From positions 1-10,006 of the forward strand of contig JAKPBL010000052.1 in the NCBI GenBank assembly GCA_029778965.1: a DNA stretch of 10,006 nucleotides, written 5' to 3'. This document shows positions 7,431-10,006 of the stretch, piece by piece; position 1 is the first letter of the stretch; each line of letters opens with the position of its first letter. The position numbers were made by a program, and so were the translations under genes. The notes beneath the pieces were generated by a model. It was given only the letters and a program-made list of their open reading frames with translations, searched no databases and had not been told where the DNA came from. Source of the DNA: Bacteroidota bacterium (GTDB lineage: Bacteria; Bacteroidota; Bacteroidia; Chitinophagales; Chitinophagaceae).

Positions 7431-9968
7431 TTAAAGCGTTACATTGATACCAAATGAGTAGGTTTTTTGCAATGGGTATACATTGCCCCGGTCTGTTCCC
7501 CATCCTCCCGAAATAGTTTCGGGATCGAACAATTTTGACATTTTCGTAAAGGTTGCAATGTTTTCTCCCGAGAAAAATAATCTTACATTTTCCAGCCCTA
7601 TCCTGGATATTATTTTAGGCGGGAGGCTATACCCGAGCTGGAGGTTTTTGATCCGCATATAGGCAGCATTCTGAAGATACCGGGTTTGCACCTGCTGGTT
7701 TTTATTGGTGCCCCAAAGCGGCCGGGGATAGTAGCCATTCAGGTTTTCGCCGAGCGGATGGTTGGGATCGTTTCTGAAATAATCTTCATGCTCAGTAAGG
7801 CCCATGGAGCCCCATCGGCCGCCCGCTTCCGCACCCCAGAAATAATAGCTTCCCTGGAAATAGTCTCTTTGAGCAACGCCCTGCAGGAAAATACTGAAAT
7901 CAATTCCTTTCCAGTCCATACCGAAATTGAGCCCATAGCTGTAACGGGGCGTGCTGTTACCAATCACTTTCAGGTCGCCGTGGTCTTGCAGGGTATAGGA
8001 CCCGGAATTGATTTTTCCATCTCCGTTGATATCGGCATACATGATGTCGCCTGCCAACCAGTTGCTGCCCAGATTATCCTGTCCACCGTTCGTGAGCTTG
8101 GCAAGATGCTGTTGCATTTCCTCGTTCGTTTTGGCAATCCCGATAGTCTGGTAGCCCCATATTTGTCCCCAGGCCATGCCTTCGTAATAGTTTGATAAGG
8201 AGCCGGAAGGATTGGAGTACCTGGTGATCTTGCCCTGTGCATCAGACAATACAAATCTCAGGTTGTAGTTCAGATTTTTAAATATCCTGTCGCGCCAACC
8301 TAGTTCCAGCTCGAAGCCGCGGGTAGACAAATCGGTATTATTGCTAACCGGCACGGGAGTACCCAGTATCACCGGCAATTCATCTGAGGGGCCTACCATG
8401 TTCAGGGTATTCCTGACAAAGTAGTCGAACGAACCGCTAAGCCTGCCATTCAACAGGCTCCAGTCGAGCCCCAGGTTCCACGATTTTATTTTTTCCCAAG
8501 TGAGCGATGTGCTGATCAGCCCGGGCGCCCAGGAGATATTGGGTCTTGCGCCGTTGGTCAGCCAGCTTCCCGAAGCCGTGGCATATCCCATAGTCGTATA
8601 GGTCGGGTAAAGCGAAGTGGTGTTCTGGTTGCCGAGGCTTCCATAGGAGCCCCTGATCTTGAGCTCGCTGAGTACTCCCGACAGCGGCTCGAAAAAAGCT
8701 TCGCGGGCAATATTCCATCCTGCGGAAAACGATGGGAAAAAGCCCCACCGGTTGTTTTCGCGAAATCTTGAACTGCCGTCGTACCGCAGGTTGGCCTCGA
8801 AAAGATATTTGTCTTTAAAGCTGTAGTTCAATCTTCCGAAAAAACCGGCGGTCGCCCAACTGCTGTAGCTTCCTGAAACATTTGGCGGAACCATGTCGCC
8901 CGTTCTTCCCATGCCGGAAGTGGTGTTTATGGTGGGCACGTCGAACACCATGATGCCCTCTTTTGAAGCCCACAGATCGCGGTAATTATTGTTTTCGGCC
9001 TGGAAGCCCGCGAGAATTTTGAAGTAGTGATTTTTGTTAATCGTCTTCTCATAATCGCTGTATACATTGTAGTTCAGGTAGTCTGTTTTGTTGCCCGATT
9101 CGCTTACCCAGTTATAGTACCATTCATTACCCGGGTGAATGCCATCCACCTGCATCTGTTGAATGGGTTTTCCGTCTTCGTGGTTGAAATTTGTTTCATA
9201 CCGGTAATTGACGCTGCCCACTATATGCCATCCCTTCACCGGCTCCAGTGTTACCGATACCTGTTGCACGAGGGAAGACAATTGATTTTTGATTTCACCA
9301 CCATTTTTGAGGGTCAGCGCATGATCGTTGAACAGAAAACCATTCGGATCGTATAGGGGGCCAATAGGCCAAGACTGTCTCCCGATTTCCTGGAAGAAAC
9401 TGTTACTCATGTGCCTGGGTTGGTGATAGTCGGTTCTTATATACCTGCTGCTATAACTGAGGCTGGCGATTTTCGAGAGATGAGCATCAAGTTTGCCGAA
9501 AAAGTTGTATCGTTTTAATCCGTCACTACCAAAATTCATCAATCCTTTCTGATCAAGAAAATTGCCGGACACATAAAAGGAAACGCGATCGCTACCGCCG
9601 CTAACGCTCAAATTGTGCTCCTGGGAAGGCGTAACATCTTTATAAAAGACCTTATAGTAGTCGATATTGTCGTTAGCCAGTTCGTATCCATTGCTCCAGG
9701 TATTGGGAGTGCCGGGGTTGGGAATCGTAACGGTGGTGATTTTGCCATCGATATAATCTTTGATTCGTCCCAATTGCTCTGGGCCAACCACATCACCCCA
9801 GCCGGCATTGTTGGATGCCTCGTTGAAATAGAGTGCCCAGGTATAGGAATCCATTTCCTTTGGCATATTAATCGCTGAGCTATAACGGAAACTATTGTTA
9901 TAATTGATCTTGGTTTTACCGGCCCGTCCTTTTTTAGTAGTAACCAGTACAACGCCAAATGGTGCGCG
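7431..9968 (-). CDS. SusC/RagA TonB-dependent outer-membrane receptor, 5' part missing
   Basis: Energy-dependent outer-membrane transporter that pairs with the SusD-like protein. The frame is open from 9968 to TAA at 7431. The first visible residues, 'RAPFGVVLVTTKKGRAGKTK', are the end of the plug domain, so true translation must begin far upstream of the window; the ATG at 9866 is an internal Met, although an automatic call might use it. Normal SusC proteins are about 1000-1150 residues; about 845 are seen here, lacking signal peptide, the carboxypeptidase-like N-terminal domain and most of the plug. The barrel part contains 'EANLRYDGSSRF', 'FPSFSAGWNIAREAFF', 'LKIRGSYGSLGNQN', an acidic calcium-loop-like 'DINGDGKI' near 8012-8035, and ends in 'YSFGINVTL', with the C-terminal aromatic/beta signal usual for the family. 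Upstream continuity is broken by TAG codons in the same frame (see the entry at 9969-10006). Confidence 0.95.
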   Translation of the reverse strand, partial: RAPFGVVLVTTKKGRAGKTKINYNNSFRYSSAINMPKEMDSYTWALYFNEASNNAGWGDVVGPEQLGRIKDYIDGKITTVTIPNPGTPNTWSNGYELANDNIDYYKVFYKDVTPSQEHNLSVSGGSDRVSFYVSGNFLDQKGLMNFGSDGLKRYNFFGKLDAHLSKIASLSYSSRYIRTDYHQPRHMSNSFFQEIGRQSWPIGPLYDPNGFLFNDHALTLKNGGEIKNQLSSLVQQVSVTLEPVKGWHIVGSVNYRYETNFNHEDGKPIQQMQVDGIHPGNEWYYNWVSESGNKTDYLNYNVYSDYEKTINKNHYFKILAGFQAENNNYRDLWASKEGIMVFDVPTINTTSGMGRTGDMVPPNVSGSYSSWATAGFFGRLNYSFKDKYLFEANLRYDGSSRFRENNRWGFFPSFSAGWNIAREAFFEPLSGVLSELKIRGSYGSLGNQNTTSLYPTYTTMGYATASGSWLTNGARPNISWAPGLISTSLTWEKIKSWNLGLDWSLLNGRLSGSFDYFVRNTLNMVGPSDELPVILGTPVPVSNNTDLSTRGFELELGWRDRIFKNLNYNLRFVLSDAQGKITRYSNPSGSLSNYYEGMAWGQIWGYQTIGIAKTNEEMQQHLAKLTNGGQDNLGSNWLAGDIMYADINGDGKINSGSYTLQDHGDLKVIGNSTPRYSYGLNFGMDWKGIDFSIFLQGVAQRDYFQGSYYFWGAEAGGRWGSMGLTEHEDYFRNDPNHPLGENLNGYYPRPLWGTNKNQQVQTRYLQNAAYMRIKNLQLGYSLPPKIISRIGLENVRLFFSGENIATFTKMSKLFDPETISGGWGTDRGNVYPLQKTYSFGINVTL

Positions 9969-10006
9969 CTAGCCATATTTCGAGGTGGCGGCTGCATCTT
10001 TCTATA
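9969..10006 (-). other. In-frame upstream SusC plug coding sequence with two TAG codons
   Basis: Reading in the same frame as the SusC-like gene, this end encodes '(TAG)KDAAATSKYG(TAG)', joined to RAPFGV. The family consensus here is 'LKDAAATSKYGxRAPFGV', so the sequence is homologous on both sides of each stop. The TAG at 10002-10004 replaces the usual Leu (TTG to TAG needs one change) and the TAG at 9969-9971 replaces the usual Ala or Ser (TCG to TAG needs one change). Either the gene is a pseudogene or, more likely, these are consensus errors at the end of an assembled contig. Confidence 0.75.

Noticed and set aside
7686..8195. Plus-strand open frame of 169 codons
   Set aside because: Fully antisense to the SusC barrel coding region, with no recognisable protein features; a codon-bias shadow.
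9608..9997. Minus-strand open frame with ATG at 9997 as an alternative gene
   Set aside because: It is out of frame with the SusC homology, which is clear and continuous in the other frame; its protein has no recognisable features.
9969..10004. TAG reassigned to a sense codon
   Set aside because: No other gene in the window contains an in-frame TAG across roughly 3,000 codons, and the two TAGs replace different residues (Leu and Ala/Ser), so a genetic-code change does not fit.

Overview
The window looks like one continuous minus-strand operon from a Bacteroidota genome. The evidence is a SusC/RagA TonB-dependent receptor followed directly by a SusD/RagB lipoprotein, Bacteroidota-style lipoprotein and Sec signals, A/T-rich starts with weak Shine-Dalgarno sequences, and the receptor wording 'KYGxRAPFGV…TTKKG'. 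Chitinophagaceae or a related group is plausible from this wording and the moderate GC content, but the genus cannot be fixed by reading alone.

Layout, in the direction of transcription (right to left): SusC-like receptor, 5' part missing (7431 to the right edge, with two in-frame TAG codons in the last 38 bases); SusD-like lipoprotein (5438-7420); a 10-bp perfect stem-loop (5405-5430); a lipoprotein clan-A glycoside hydrolase of the beta-galactosidase-like type (3777-5384); a lipoprotein nucleoside hydrolase (2756-3760); a 10-TM sugar permease of the GRP/RhaT-like type (1726-2721); ribokinase (772-1692); and a second, divergent, Sec-exported nucleoside-hydrolase-like protein that runs off the left edge (1-749). 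Gaps between genes are 10-53 bp. No terminator, convincing internal promoter or regulator gene is seen. There is no gene-free stretch above 300 bases.

The gene content and order C-D-GH-NH-T-K match, as I recall it, the ribose utilisation system (rus) of Bacteroides thetaiotaomicron. A working model (inference): the SusCD pair imports a ribose-containing ligand such as nucleosides, nucleotides-derived material or ribosides across the outer membrane. The exported glycosidase and nucleoside hydrolases release free ribose in the periplasm, the permease carries ribose through the inner membrane, and ribokinase traps it as ribose-5-phosphate for the pentose phosphate pathway.

The points most worth a second look are the divergent second nucleoside hydrolase, whose N-terminal Asp signature is partly replaced; the stem-loop placed directly after susD; the glycosidase of unknown substrate; and the two TAG codons at the right end.
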